From an uncultured Alphaproteobacteria bacterium (GTDB lineage: Bacteria; Pseudomonadota; Alphaproteobacteria; HIMB59; GCA-002718135): a stretch of 64,000 bases of DNA. Positions 26,862 to 36,290 of this stretch are shown here, in pieces. The notes beneath the pieces were generated by a model. The model searched no databases. It saw nothing but the letters and a program-made list of their open reading frames with translations, and had not been told where the DNA came from. Every line of letters starts with the position of its first letter. The stretch's first letter is position 1. The position numbers and the translations under genes are program-made. The stretch is from the NCBI GenBank assembly GCA_902597795.1, contig CACJZA010000001.1, positions 97,944 to 161,943 on the forward strand. The letters run 5' to 3'.

Positions 26862-28153
26862 ATCTAACAACATCATATGTAGGCATTTTAAGCCTTATTG
26901 TATTTGTTCTTGCATATGCTGTTGTAATGGCTGAAGAATTTAGCCATTTAAGAAAATCTAAACCAGTTATTATTTCAGCTGCTGTAATATGGGGCATTAT
27001 AGCTTTCCATTTTTCTTCTGATAAGCAATATGCCAAAGAAATTGAGTATGCTTTAGAGCATAATATCTTAGAGTTCGCAGAACTTTTCCTATTTCTTCTT
27101 GTTGCTATGACTTACATCAATGCTCTAGAAGAAAGAAAAGTTTTTGATGTAGTCAGATACCAATTAACATCAAGGGGATTTAGCTTTAGACAATTATTTA
27201 TATTCACAGGTATAATTACTTTTTTCTTATCTCCTATAGCTGATAACTTAACAACTGCACTAGTCATGTGCTCTGTAGTAATGGCCTGTGGTAAAGGTAA
27301 TACAAAATTTATATCGATTGGTTGTATTAATATAGTTGTTGCAGCAAATGCAGGTGGTGCTTTTAGTCCATTTGGAGATATAACTACCTTAATGGTATGG
27401 CAGGCTGGTATTGTCGAATTTTTTACATTTTTTAAAATATTTTTTCCTTCTGTGGTTAATTACATAATTCCTGCAGCAGTTATGTATTTCTTTATTCCAA
27501 ATGAAAAACCACAAATTAGTTCTGATAGAGAATATATGAAAAGAGGCGGACGAGTAATTATCTTTTTAGGTTTGCTTACAATTTTTAGTGCTGTAAACTT
27601 CCATAATATTCTTCACTTGCCTCCAATGCTTGGCATGATGTTTGGTCTTGGTCTTCTTGGGTTATATTCTTTTTATTTGCAAATTACTCATGATCCATCT
27701 GTTGAAGACGAAAAATTTGATTTCTTTAGAAAAGTTTCAAGAGCTGAATGGGACACTTTATTATTCTTCTTTGGAGTTATTTTAAGTGTAGGTGGTCTAG
27801 GATTTATAGGTTACTTAACTGTTGTTTCAGAATTCTTGTATATTGGTCTTGGCCCAACAATGGCAAATTCTATAGTAGGCGTTCTGTCAGCCATCGTAGA
27901 TAATATACCAGTGATGTTTGCTGTAATTACTATGAGACCAGAAATGTCAATTGATCAATGGTTACTCGTTACATTAACAACAGGAGTGGGCGGAAGCCTA
28001 TTGTCAATTGGTTCAGCTGCAGGTGTAGCACTTATGGGACAAGCGAGAGGATATTACACTTTTTTTGGACATTTAAAATGGACTCCAGTTATATTTATTG
28101 GTTATGTAGCAAGTATTTATCTTCACGTTTTAATGGCTGACTTGCCTTGGTAA
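26852..28153 (+). CDS. nhaD: Na+/H+ antiporter NhaD
   Basis: Sodium/proton antiporter of the ion-transporter superfamily. The 433-residue protein has about 12 helices. It contains SPIADNLTTALVMCSVVMA, NAGGAFSPFGDITTLMVW and IVDNIPVMFAVITM, the paired Asp-Asn-x-x-T/P motifs of NhaD. It would use or build the Na+/H+ balance coupled to proteorhodopsin and HppA. Its 3' end overlaps the thiP 3' end on the other strand by 31 bp. Confidence 0.93.
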   Translation: MEIDLTTSYVGILSLIVFVLAYAVVMAEEFSHLRKSKPVIISAAVIWGIIAFHFSSDKQYAKEIEYALEHNILEFAELFLFLLVAMTYINALEERKVFDVVRYQLTSRGFSFRQLFIFTGIITFFLSPIADNLTTALVMCSVVMACGKGNTKFISIGCINIVVAANAGGAFSPFGDITTLMVWQAGIVEFFTFFKIFFPSVVNYIIPAAVMYFFIPNEKPQISSDREYMKRGGRVIIFLGLLTIFSAVNFHNILHLPPMLGMMFGLGLLGLYSFYLQITHDPSVEDEKFDFFRKVSRAEWDTLLFFFGVILSVGGLGFIGYLTVVSEFLYIGLGPTMANSIVGVLSAIVDNIPVMFAVITMRPEMSIDQWLLVTLTTGVGGSLLSIGSAAGVALMGQARGYYTFFGHLKWTPVIFIGYVASIYLHVLMADLPW

Positions 28154-29712
28154 TTTAAATTATCAATTAATAAAAAAATAATCATACTTAGTATTAAAAT
28201 TACACCAGCAACAAAAGAAGCTTCGTTAAATTTATAGACACTAATCAATTTATATAAGTAAGATGGCAAGGTATCAAAGTTTTGATCTTTAAAAAATGAT
28301 ATTATTGTAAAATCACCAAAAGTAATAACCGTCGAAAATGCAAAAACAAAAATTATATTTTTTTTAATCATTGGTAGCAAAATAATAAAATAATTTCTTA
28401 TGCTTATTCGGAAAGTTTGCTGAAAATTTTCAAAATTTAAAAAAATATTTTTCAGGTTATTAAACAGTATTAATATAGAAAAAGGTAATAAGAATAGACA
28501 ATTTATCAAAACTATCACTAAATATTTAAAAAATTGCACATATCTTAATTCACCTAATATAATAAAATAACCAAGACTAAATATAATTGGAGAAATAATT
28601 ATTATTGAAGAGCTTATTAAAAAAATTGATTGCTGAAAAATCATATTTTTATAATTTATTACAAGTATAGATGAAATTATAAACCCAGATATACTAACAA
28701 TTATTCCTGTAGTAACTGAAATAATAAGAGAGTTAAAAAAAGATCCTAAAAATTTTTCATTAATTAAAGATAAATAAATACCATTATTTATAAAATGATA
28801 AATTACAGAAATTATTGGAGAAAAAAGAAATATCGAAAAAAATACAATTATTAAAAAATCTATAATTTTTATAGCTTTGTATTCTTGATGAGGATGAATA
28901 AAATTAATTTGATCTATTTCAAAAAAATTTGAACCTTTTAATTTGTAAAAACCAATAAATAAAAAAAATAAACAGATAAAAATTTGTAAAAAACTAAGTA
29001 ATATTGCTTTATTAAAATTTAGTTCAAAAAGTGCATATTGATAAATAGCCACCTCAATTGTAGAATACATAGGTCCACCACCTAACGCCATTACTATTGC
29101 AAAACTTAAAAAACAAAGAGAGAATATTATTGAGAACACAGTAAAAAAATTTTGCCTTATATAAGGCATCTCTAATTTTAGAAGATTGCCAAAAAAAGTA
29201 ATGTTTAGAGAGCTAGATATTTCATAATATTTTAAAGGAATACTATTTAAGGATTGAAAAAATAATCGAGTCGCAAATGGTGTATTTAGAAGTATATGGG
29301 CAATTAAAATTGCTTTTATTCCAAAAATTGTCTCTATCGATAAATTCCCGTACAAATTAAAATATGAGTTATAAAAACCATTATTTCCAAAGAGTTTAAT
29401 TACTGCAAACACTATTAAGATTGTCGGTATTACAAAGCAAAAACCACAAAGAGAAATGATAAATTTAATAATTTTTAAATTCTTATGTCTATTTAATGCT
29501 AATGCGAATGGAATAGCTAAAAAACAACTTAATAGTGCTGAAAGAAAAGCTTGATAGAGTGAGAAATAAATTAGACGATGTGTATAAGAATTTTGAAAAA
29601 AAATATAAATTACCTTCAAATCAAAGTTAATTTTTGAAAAAATACCTACGAAAGGCAATAGGATTATTAATCCAAAAAAAAATAATACTAAATAATTATA
29701 TTTATAATACAA
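28123..29712 (-). CDS. thiP: Thiamine ABC transporter permease ThiP
   Basis: Fused permease for thiamine/TPP import. At 529 residues it has about 12 membrane helices in two homologous halves. Each half carries a binding-protein-dependent permease loop (FNSLNSIPLKYYEISSSLNITFFGNLLKLEMP and NFQQTFRISIRNYFIILLPMI). The sequence is very Phe/Ile/Asn-rich and diverged. Assignment rests on architecture plus the adjacent thiB under a TPP riboswitch. The ATPase gene thiQ, usually third in the operon, is not present: the next gene is nhaD on the other strand. Confidence 0.88.
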   Translation of the reverse strand: MYYKYNYLVLFFFGLIILLPFVGIFSKINFDLKVIYIFFQNSYTHRLIYFSLYQAFLSALLSCFLAIPFALALNRHKNLKIIKFIISLCGFCFVIPTILIVFAVIKLFGNNGFYNSYFNLYGNLSIETIFGIKAILIAHILLNTPFATRLFFQSLNSIPLKYYEISSSLNITFFGNLLKLEMPYIRQNFFTVFSIIFSLCFLSFAIVMALGGGPMYSTIEVAIYQYALFELNFNKAILLSFLQIFICLFFLFIGFYKLKGSNFFEIDQINFIHPHQEYKAIKIIDFLIIVFFSIFLFSPIISVIYHFINNGIYLSLINEKFLGSFFNSLIISVTTGIIVSISGFIISSILVINYKNMIFQQSIFLISSSIIIISPIIFSLGYFIILGELRYVQFFKYLVIVLINCLFLLPFSILILFNNLKNIFLNFENFQQTFRISIRNYFIILLPMIKKNIIFVFAFSTVITFGDFTIISFFKDQNFDTLPSYLYKLISVYKFNEASFVAGVILILSMIIFLLIDNLNYQGKSAIKT

Positions 29713-29717
29713 TTTAT

Positions 29718-30701
29718 TTACGAGGCATTAAGCCACTCATCAATCCATTTTTCTTTGTTCTTATTAATTTCTTTTGGATCCATTTGAATAAAGTTAGGAA
29801 CATCTAGTTTACCAAATGCCTCTGGTAAATCTTTTATATTTGTAACAGGGTACATAATATTTGTTGATGGTATGATTGATTGAAATTCTTCTGATAACAT
29901 AAAGTTAAGAAATTTATTTGCTAAATCTTTATTTTTTGAATTATTTAAAATGCCTGCAAATTCAATTGTTATATAATTTCCCTCTTCAAAAGTCGTAGCA
30001 AGAATATCATGCCTTTCTTCAAACATTATATGTGCGGCTGGAGATGTAGTATAACTTAATACCATGTCAGCTTCTCCTGCCATAAAAAAATTATAATATG
30101 CATCCGTCCATCCTTTTGTAACTGAAATAATTTTTTTATTTAATTTTTTCCATTCATTCCCAGCTTTATCTCCATATAATGCTTTCATCCAAGTTAATAA
30201 TCCTAAACCAGGGGTAGAGGTTCTCGGGTCTTGAATTACAATTCTAGCATTAGTAGAATTAATCAACTCATCCATTGATTTTGGTGGTGTTGCTAAATTT
30301 GCTTCATTATACACAAAAGAAAAGTATCCAAAATTATATGGAACAAATTTATTACTTTCCCATTTTAATGGTAAATTAATTAAGTTGTTTATGTCATTTA
30401 TATTATGAGTTGTAAAAAGCTCAGATTGTTCAGCTAAATCAAATAAATTCATATCAAGACCTAAAACTATATCTGCCTTGGAAGTATCACCTTCTAAAAT
30501 AACTTTATTCAATAATGTTGCTGCACTGTCTACAGCAACAAATTCTACATCCGCATTATGTTTTTCTTCAAATATTTTTTCAATTATGGGTCCTGGACCC
30601 CATTCTGATACAAAAGAGTCGTATGTATAAATAGTTAGTTTCTCTGCATAGATTGAGAAAGAAATAAATAAGGTAGTTAAAAAAATTAGTAATGTTTTCA
30701 T
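29718..30701 (-). CDS. thiB: Thiamine ABC transporter substrate-binding protein ThiB
   Basis: Periplasmic receptor for thiamine and its phosphates. The 327-residue precursor has a Sec signal peptide (ending SIYAEKL). It is followed by LTIYTYDSFVSEWGPGPIIEKIFEE, the ThiB N-terminal signature, and SKADIVLGLDMNLFDLAE, YFSFVYNE, RTSTPGLGLLTWMKALYG, and ADMVLSYTTSPAAHI. It is controlled by the TPP riboswitch immediately upstream and is followed after 5 bp by thiP. Confidence 0.95.
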   Translation of the reverse strand: MKTLLIFLTTLFISFSIYAEKLTIYTYDSFVSEWGPGPIIEKIFEEKHNADVEFVAVDSAATLLNKVILEGDTSKADIVLGLDMNLFDLAEQSELFTTHNINDINNLINLPLKWESNKFVPYNFGYFSFVYNEANLATPPKSMDELINSTNARIVIQDPRTSTPGLGLLTWMKALYGDKAGNEWKKLNKKIISVTKGWTDAYYNFFMAGEADMVLSYTTSPAAHIMFEERHDILATTFEEGNYITIEFAGILNNSKNKDLANKFLNFMLSEEFQSIIPSTNIMYPVTNIKDLPEAFGKLDVPNFIQMDPKEINKNKEKWIDEWLNAS

Positions 30702-30705
30702 TTTT

Positions 30706-30768
30706 CCTCCGCTGGCATTATCCAGATCAGGTTAAAAGGGTATAAATCTCAGCATTTAAGCACCCCTA
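30706..30768 (-). promoter_or_regulatory. TPP (THI-box) riboswitch upstream of thiB
   Basis: On the reverse strand the conserved THI elements appear in order: GGGGTGC, GCTGAGA, ATACCC, then ACCTGATCTGGATAATGCCAG with CGGAGG at the end. The terminal GGAGG is also the Shine-Dalgarno sequence 5 bases before the thiB ATG, so ligand binding should block ribosome access. I see no terminator hairpin with a T-run in the leader, consistent with translational control. The outer P1 stem is AT-rich and weak. Confidence 0.95.
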
Positions 30769-30849
30769 ATTTAATTATAATAAATATTATTTTAGAAAAC
30801 AAACATAAAAGATTGTTTTTAGGATATTTATGAATATAACAAATTTTTT

Positions 30850-30926
30850 CGGGGAGTAGCGCAGCCTGGTAGCGCACCTGGTTTGGGACCAGGGGGTCGA
30901 AGGTTCGAATCCTTTCTCCCCGACCA
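30850..30926 (+). tRNA. tRNA-Pro (anticodon TGG)
   Basis: The acceptor CGGGGAG pairs with CTCCCCG. The anticodon stem CCTGG/CCAGG closes the TTTGGGA loop with TGG anticodon, and the T arm is GAAGGTTCGAATCCTTTC. CCA is encoded at 30924-30926. Confidence 0.95.
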
Positions 30927-30977
30927 TTATTTAATTTTCTTCTTTAAAATTATCATATTTGCTTTAGTAAAAATTAA

Positions 30978-31670
30978 ATGGATTTGAAACTAATATATGG
31001 CAACATGAGAGCTCTTTGTGAAGCTCCTCAGATGATGCTTCATTACGCAGATATTACGTATGAATACAAAATGGTATGGGATCATTATGGAAGTAACTGG
31101 GCAGAAGTTAAAAAGGATATTATTTTTAATAGATTACCTATTTTAATAATAAATGAAGATAAATATCTTTGGCAAAGCAATACAATTATTCGATATCTCT
31201 CTAATTTAACAAAAACAAAGCCTTCCGATGAATTTCAATTAGCGTACTGTGATGCTGTTTTTGAATCAACTCATGAAATGTTTTCTCCTTTGAATCCAAC
31301 TATAAATATGACTTTTGGTGAAAAATATAATTCTAATAAAAAGAAACTTTTAGAAGATATTTTGCCCAATTCTTTAAATAATTTTGAAAAACTTTTACAA
31401 AATAGTTCAGGTAATTTTTTTATAGGCAATGATCCATTTTACTGTGATTTTAATGCTTATCATCATTTTTCAATGTGCTTAATATTAGATAAAAATATTT
31501 TCTCAAATTTTCCAAATTTAAAAAAATTTATTAATAATTTTGAAAAACTTAATAATATTAAAAATTATTTAGATGGTAGACCAGAGTTGGTAGAGCTAGG
31601 AAAATCACCTCATTTTCTTATTGATGGAAAAAAAATTCCTACAGGTTTAAACCCAAATAAAAAGTATTAA
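30978..31670 (+). CDS. Glutathione S-transferase family protein
   Basis: Thioredoxin-fold N-terminal domain (LKLIYGNMRALCEAPQMMLHYADITYEY) with the conserved cis-proline region NRLPILIINEDKYLWQSNTIIRYL, where the Gln-Ser pair binds the glutathione gamma-glutamyl group. A helical C-terminal domain follows (FFIGNDPFYCDFNAYHHF). At 230 residues it is the normal length. The layout resembles sigma/mu-like GSTs; substrate unknown. The alcohol dehydrogenase gene follows after 16 bp. Confidence 0.82.
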   Translation: MDLKLIYGNMRALCEAPQMMLHYADITYEYKMVWDHYGSNWAEVKKDIIFNRLPILIINEDKYLWQSNTIIRYLSNLTKTKPSDEFQLAYCDAVFESTHEMFSPLNPTINMTFGEKYNSNKKKLLEDILPNSLNNFEKLLQNSSGNFFIGNDPFYCDFNAYHHFSMCLILDKNIFSNFPNLKKFINNFEKLNNIKNYLDGRPELVELGKSPHFLIDGKKIPTGLNPNKKY

Positions 31671-31686
31671 TTTATTTTGATTTTTA

Positions 31687-32844
31687 ATGTTTAATTTTTA
31701 CTCTACTGCAGGATTAATTTTTGGTAATGAAACTTCTCTTAATTCTTGTAGCCAGATTATTGATACATTGGGTAAAAATATATTTGTAGTTTCTGATAGA
31801 GGTCTGACTGAATTAGGTTTGCTTGAGCCAACAATTAAAAAACTTAAAAAAAATTGTAATATTAAAATATTTAATGATGTTGAGTCTGATCCATCAAAAA
31901 AAACATTATTAAATGCATTTAGTGATGCAAGAGAATTTGAATCTACTGGAGTCTTAGGTTTTGGTGGGGGTTCATCTATGGATGTTGCAAAGCTTGTATC
32001 TTTACTTCTTGGATCAAATCAGCAAATCGAAACAATATGGGGTGTTAATAATGCTAAAGGCCCAAGAATACCACTTGTACTTATTCCTACAACAGCAGGA
32101 ACTGGATCAGAAGTTACACCAATTTCAATAATTACGATGGATGATAAAGAAAAAAAGGGAGTTTCTTCTAAATTTATATTACCTGATCTTGCAATTTTAG
32201 ATCCATTGTTAACAACTAATTTACCCGCTAATATAACTGCATCAACCGGAATAGATGCAATGGTTCATGCAATTGAAGCTTTTACATCTATAAATTCAAA
32301 CAATAATCCTGTTTCAAAAATGTTATCTATAGAAGCACTCAAGCTTCTTGGCTCATCAATTAAAACTGCTGTATTTGATGGACATAATATAAATGCAAGA
32401 TCAAATATGCTACTTGGATCAATGCTAGCTGGTAAAGCTTTTGCAAATTCTCCAGTAGCAGCAGTTCATGCATTAGCATATCCTATCGGAGGTTTATTTA
32501 ATGTATCTCATGGTTTATCAAATTCTTTAGTTCTTCCAAGTGTTATGAAATTCAACTCCAAAAATGAAGAAACAAAAAAAAATTATGCTCATCTTGCGCC
32601 ATACGTATTTAAAAATTTAGATAATAGTAAAAATGATGAGTTTTTGTGTAACAATTTTATAGATGGTTTAGAAAGATTGTGTAAGGAGCTTAATTTACCT
32701 TATAAGCTTAGAGATTTAGAAATTCCTGAGGAAGCTTGCAAGTTGATGGCTAGTGAAGCAATTAAACAAACCAGATTATTAGTTAATAATCCTCGGAAAA
32801 TTGAAGAATCTGATGCCTTTAATATATACAAATCTGTTTGGTAG
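31687..32844 (+). CDS. Iron-containing alcohol dehydrogenase
   Basis: Group III metal-dependent NAD(P) alcohol dehydrogenase of 385 residues. The nucleotide loop GFGGGSSMDVAKL is at about 96-108, PTTAGTGSEVTPISII follows, and the metal ligands are in GIDAMVHAIEAFTS and VHALAYPIGGLFNVSHGLSN (Asp plus three His). Relatives act on butanol, propanediol, hydroxybutyrate or similar alcohols. Neither the substrate nor the link to the GST gene can be read from sequence. Confidence 0.9.
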   Translation: MFNFYSTAGLIFGNETSLNSCSQIIDTLGKNIFVVSDRGLTELGLLEPTIKKLKKNCNIKIFNDVESDPSKKTLLNAFSDAREFESTGVLGFGGGSSMDVAKLVSLLLGSNQQIETIWGVNNAKGPRIPLVLIPTTAGTGSEVTPISIITMDDKEKKGVSSKFILPDLAILDPLLTTNLPANITASTGIDAMVHAIEAFTSINSNNNPVSKMLSIEALKLLGSSIKTAVFDGHNINARSNMLLGSMLAGKAFANSPVAAVHALAYPIGGLFNVSHGLSNSLVLPSVMKFNSKNEETKKNYAHLAPYVFKNLDNSKNDEFLCNNFIDGLERLCKELNLPYKLRDLEIPEEACKLMASEAIKQTRLLVNNPRKIEESDAFNIYKSVW

Positions 32845-32894
32845 ATTTTATTTACTTATAAATTAATTTACCTATTTAATTAACATAGATCTTA

Positions 32895-34505
32895 ATGATA
32901 AAATCAACAGTTAATCAATTTGCAAATTCTCTTGGATTAAATAAGGACGAATATATTCCTGATGGAAAAGCTTCCTTTTCACTTTTTAAAATTGAAATTC
33001 TATCTGGATTAACTGTTGCAATAGCACTTGTTCCAGAAGCAATTGCTTTCGCATTTGTAGCAGGTGTAACTCCACTTTCAGGATTATATGCTGCTTTTAT
33101 TGTAGGATTAGTAACTGCAATTTTTGGTGGAAGACCTGGAATGATTTCTGGAGCAACAGGAGCATTAGCTGTGGTTATGGTGTCATTGGTATCGGAACAT
33201 GGAGTCCAATACTTATTTGCCACTGTAATCCTAATGGGAATTTTACAATTTCTTGCAGGTGTTTTTAAATTAGGAAAATTTATGCGCATGGTTCCTCAAC
33301 CTGTAATGTTAGGTTTTGTAAACGGTTTAGCTATCGTAATTGGTTTATCTCAATTGCATCAATTTCAAATATATAATTTTGATGGAACATTTACATGGAT
33401 GTCTGGAGAGGTGCTTACATATTCTTTAGTATTAGTTTTCTTAACCATGTTAATCATATGGTACTTACCAAGAGTTACTAAATTCATTCCATCTACATTA
33501 GCTGCAATTCTTCTAGTTACTTTTCTAGTTTTACTTTTAGATTTACCTGTTCCAAGAGTAGGGGATTTAGCAAGTGTAGCAGGAGGACTTCCAAATTTTT
33601 CCATTCCAACAGTTCCACTTAATTTAGATACTTTTTTTATTATCTTTCCTTACGCAATTATTTTGGCTGCCATTGGACTAATTGAAAGCTTGTTAACTCT
33701 TAATCTTGTAGGAGAAATTACTAACAAAAAAGGTGGAACTAGACAGGAATGTTTAGCTCAAGGTGTCGCTAATGGTATCACTGGCTTTTTTGGAGGTATG
33801 GGTGGTTGTGCGATGATTGGACAGTCAATGATAAATGTGAAATCTGGAGGTAGAACAAGAATTGCTGGCATATCAGCAGCAATTTTTTTACTAATTTTTA
33901 TTCTTTATACTTCAAATTTAATTGAACTTATTCCTATAGCATCATTAGTAGGTGTTATGTTTATGGTCGTAATTGGAACATTTGCTTGGAATTCACTAAA
34001 ATTATTATTTGTTGTCCCTCGATCGGATGCATTGGTAATTATTTTAGTTACTTTAATAACTGTATTAGAAGATTTAGCTGTTGCTGTAGTTGCTGGGGTT
34101 ATTATTAATGCATTAGTATTTGCTTGGAAATCTGCTTCAAGAATTAGAGCAATTGAAAGACAATCAAGAACAGAAAAGGGTGCTAAGGTATATGAAATTG
34201 AAGGACCTCTTTTTTTTAGTTCTACTAATAGTTTTCTAGAAATTTTTAAGCCTTCCGAAGATCCTAATTTAGTAATAATAGATTTTGCAAATTCAAAAGT
34301 TATTGATCAATCTGCTTTAAAAGCAATTGAGGATATTGCAGAAAGATATTCCAAACTAGGAAAACAAGTAAAGTTAAGACATCTTACAAAGGACTGCCAC
34401 AGCCTTTTAAGAAAAACAGGTCAATTGATAGTTGATAGTGATGATGATCCTGATTATGGAATAGCTGTTGACTACGGTGTTAAATTAGGAATTTTTGGTA
34501 AATAA
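32895..34505 (+). CDS. SulP-family anion transporter with STAS domain
   Basis: Secondary transporter for sulfate, bicarbonate or a related anion. The 536-residue protein has about 10-12 membrane segments. It carries the SulP signatures ILSGLTVAIALVPEAIAFAFVAGV and PLSGLYAAFIVGLVTAIFGGRPGMISGATGA. A cytoplasmic STAS domain begins near residue 425 (EIEGPLFFSSTNSFLEIF ... VIIDFANSKVIDQSALKAIEDI). Sulfate versus bicarbonate specificity is not decidable by eye. Its stop codon directly abuts the convergent ytoQ stop. Confidence 0.92.
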   Translation: MIKSTVNQFANSLGLNKDEYIPDGKASFSLFKIEILSGLTVAIALVPEAIAFAFVAGVTPLSGLYAAFIVGLVTAIFGGRPGMISGATGALAVVMVSLVSEHGVQYLFATVILMGILQFLAGVFKLGKFMRMVPQPVMLGFVNGLAIVIGLSQLHQFQIYNFDGTFTWMSGEVLTYSLVLVFLTMLIIWYLPRVTKFIPSTLAAILLVTFLVLLLDLPVPRVGDLASVAGGLPNFSIPTVPLNLDTFFIIFPYAIILAAIGLIESLLTLNLVGEITNKKGGTRQECLAQGVANGITGFFGGMGGCAMIGQSMINVKSGGRTRIAGISAAIFLLIFILYTSNLIELIPIASLVGVMFMVVIGTFAWNSLKLLFVVPRSDALVIILVTLITVLEDLAVAVVAGVIINALVFAWKSASRIRAIERQSRTEKGAKVYEIEGPLFFSSTNSFLEIFKPSEDPNLVIIDFANSKVIDQSALKAIEDIAERYSKLGKQVKLRHLTKDCHSLLRKTGQLIVDSDDDPDYGIAVDYGVKLGIFGK

Positions 34506-34961
34506 TTAAAACTCTAATGATCCTATAACAGAATACTGTAATATATTTACAATCTCATCAACGTTTTTTGTAACAGCAAGTGCTGCTGCATCTACTTCTT
34601 TTAAAGCATGTTGATGTTCATCACTATGCATTATTATGAGAGATTTGTTCAAGGCTGATGCATAACCTGCATCAAAAGCAGCATTCCATTGTTTATATTT
34701 CTCACCAAAACGAACTACAACTATATCTGCTTTTTCAATCGAATTTCTAGTTCGTATAGCATTTATTTTGGCTCCTTTGTTATCGTGCCAAAATTTTTTT
34801 TCTTCATCACCAAGTATTTTTACACCAACATCATCTGATAATTCATGATTGGTAGTTGGGCTTGAAAATTCTATTTCTAAATTCTTAGATTTACATTTAT
34901 CTATAATCTCATCTCGCCAATTAGTATGAATTTCACCTGATAAGTAAACTTTTAATTTCAT
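34506..34961 (-). CDS. ytoQ: YtoQ family protein
   Basis: A 151-residue protein matching the YtoQ family, which has a nucleoside 2-deoxyribosyltransferase-like fold and no settled biochemical function. It shows KVYLSGEIHTNWRDEI at the N-terminus, FSSPTTNHELSDDVGVKILG, and KADIVVVRFGEKYKQWNAAFDAGYASALNKSLIIMH. It lies 8 bp downstream of the methyltransferase gene and is probably co-transcribed with it. Confidence 0.88.
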   Translation of the reverse strand: MKLKVYLSGEIHTNWRDEIIDKCKSKNLEIEFSSPTTNHELSDDVGVKILGDEEKKFWHDNKGAKINAIRTRNSIEKADIVVVRFGEKYKQWNAAFDAGYASALNKSLIIMHSDEHQHALKEVDAAALAVTKNVDEIVNILQYSVIGSLEF

Positions 34962-34969
34962 TTTTAAAA

Positions 34970-35740
34970 TTAACCTAAATATGCTGCAGTTAATACTGGA
35001 AAACTTGTAAATCCAAAATTACCTGCCTTTTCAGATTCAATTAATTGTTTTCTCCAATCATCTACTTTGTCTTCTGAAACACCTTGGCTTAAAGCAAACT
35101 TACTTAACATAGTTTCATAAAAAACTGCAGGTGAATTATTATCTCTATTTGTAATTAAATACGATAAATTTTGAGAACTTATATTTTTATATCCAAGTTT
35201 TTTTAACTTACCAATTAAATCAAGTGGAAGCATTTGGTGAAAACAATGTGCTCTAAATGCTTCATGAATGAGATCATTAATTTCTTTTTCTGGTCCATAA
35301 AATCTAAAATAGTCCCAAAGAATTGAGACATTAACAAATTTAGAATTAATTTTAGAAATTCTTTTTATTTCCTTTAAGGATGTATCTATATCTTCGATAT
35401 ATTCTAATGTTTGTGTAGCTGTAATTTTATCACATGAAGAATCATCTATATTGATATCATCAGCAGTCGTACAAATAAGTTCAACATTATTTTGATCTTT
35501 ACATTTATTGCTTGCAACATCTAATTGATCTTGACTTGGATCAATTCCTATTACTTTACCTTGCTCTCCAACAGATAATGAAATTTCTTCGACTAAATGA
35601 CCACCGCCACATCCAATATCAATAACAGTTTCATTAGTCTCTAAATTTAAGGCATTTACAATAGCTAATCTTCGTGAAACTCCAGCATAACCATTCGCTA
35701 TTTTTTGTTGAATAATACTAGTTTCATTATCAAATTTCAT
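34970..35740 (-). CDS. Class I SAM-dependent methyltransferase
   Basis: The 256-residue protein carries the SAM-binding motif I VIDIGCGGGHLVEEI at about 37-51. An acidic motif follows (GKVIGIDPSQDQLDVA), then a motif III-like TATQTLEYIEDIDTSLKEIKRI. It resembles UbiE/Coq5- or arsenite-methyltransferase-like enzymes, but the Cys pattern of ArsM is missing. The substrate is unknown. Confidence 0.82.
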   Translation of the reverse strand: MKFDNETSIIQQKIANGYAGVSRRLAIVNALNLETNETVIDIGCGGGHLVEEISLSVGEQGKVIGIDPSQDQLDVASNKCKDQNNVELICTTADDINIDDSSCDKITATQTLEYIEDIDTSLKEIKRISKINSKFVNVSILWDYFRFYGPEKEINDLIHEAFRAHCFHQMLPLDLIGKLKKLGYKNISSQNLSYLITNRDNNSPAVFYETMLSKFALSQGVSEDKVDDWRKQLIESEKAGNFGFTSFPVLTAAYLG

Positions 35741-35789
35741 TTTCTTATTTTTCTTATATATTTTTTAGTTATATAAAAAATACATATAA

Positions 35790-36200
35790 ATGGAATATCA
35801 AATAACAAAAATATTAATTATTTCTTTTTTTAGCTCGATATTGATTTTGTTATTTTTAAACACAAGATACATTATTTTTTTCAAAAAATTTTCAAAAAAT
35901 AAAAAAACCTTATTAAATTTATTTATTTATTCTTTTTCTTCTTTGATATTAATTTTTATTAATTATTTATTGAGTCTTAATGGATTGACTTCTTTAATAA
36001 TCTTCAATGCTGCAATCATTACACTTATATACTTTGAATTAGCTCTATATTTAGAAAAGGTTTTTTGGGATGATTTTTTAGGAAATTCACTCCCTAAATC
36101 GATCAATATGCTTATTAGTTTTGTTGTAATGATGAATTTTGGTTATTTTACTCTTATGTTTTACATAAAGATCTTAGATATTGATTATTTTGTCACATAA
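35790..36200 (+). CDS. Hypothetical four-helix membrane protein
   Basis: A 136-residue protein with four predicted membrane segments (about 7-27, 41-63, 65-86 and 105-128). The loop between helices one and two is Lys-rich (KKFSKNKKT), suggesting it faces the cytoplasm. I recognise no family motif. The ATG is followed by a clean frame without better alternatives. It is divergent from the methyltransferase gene. Confidence 0.6.
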   Translation: MEYQITKILIISFFSSILILLFLNTRYIIFFKKFSKNKKTLLNLFIYSFSSLILIFINYLLSLNGLTSLIIFNAAIITLIYFELALYLEKVFWDDFLGNSLPKSINMLISFVVMMNFGYFTLMFYIKILDIDYFVT

Positions 36201-36290
36201 GTATCAACCTAGATTAATATACAAAATAGTTATAATTTTTATGAAATAATATTTTCATATTAATAAAATATTTATTATTAATAATTTAGT

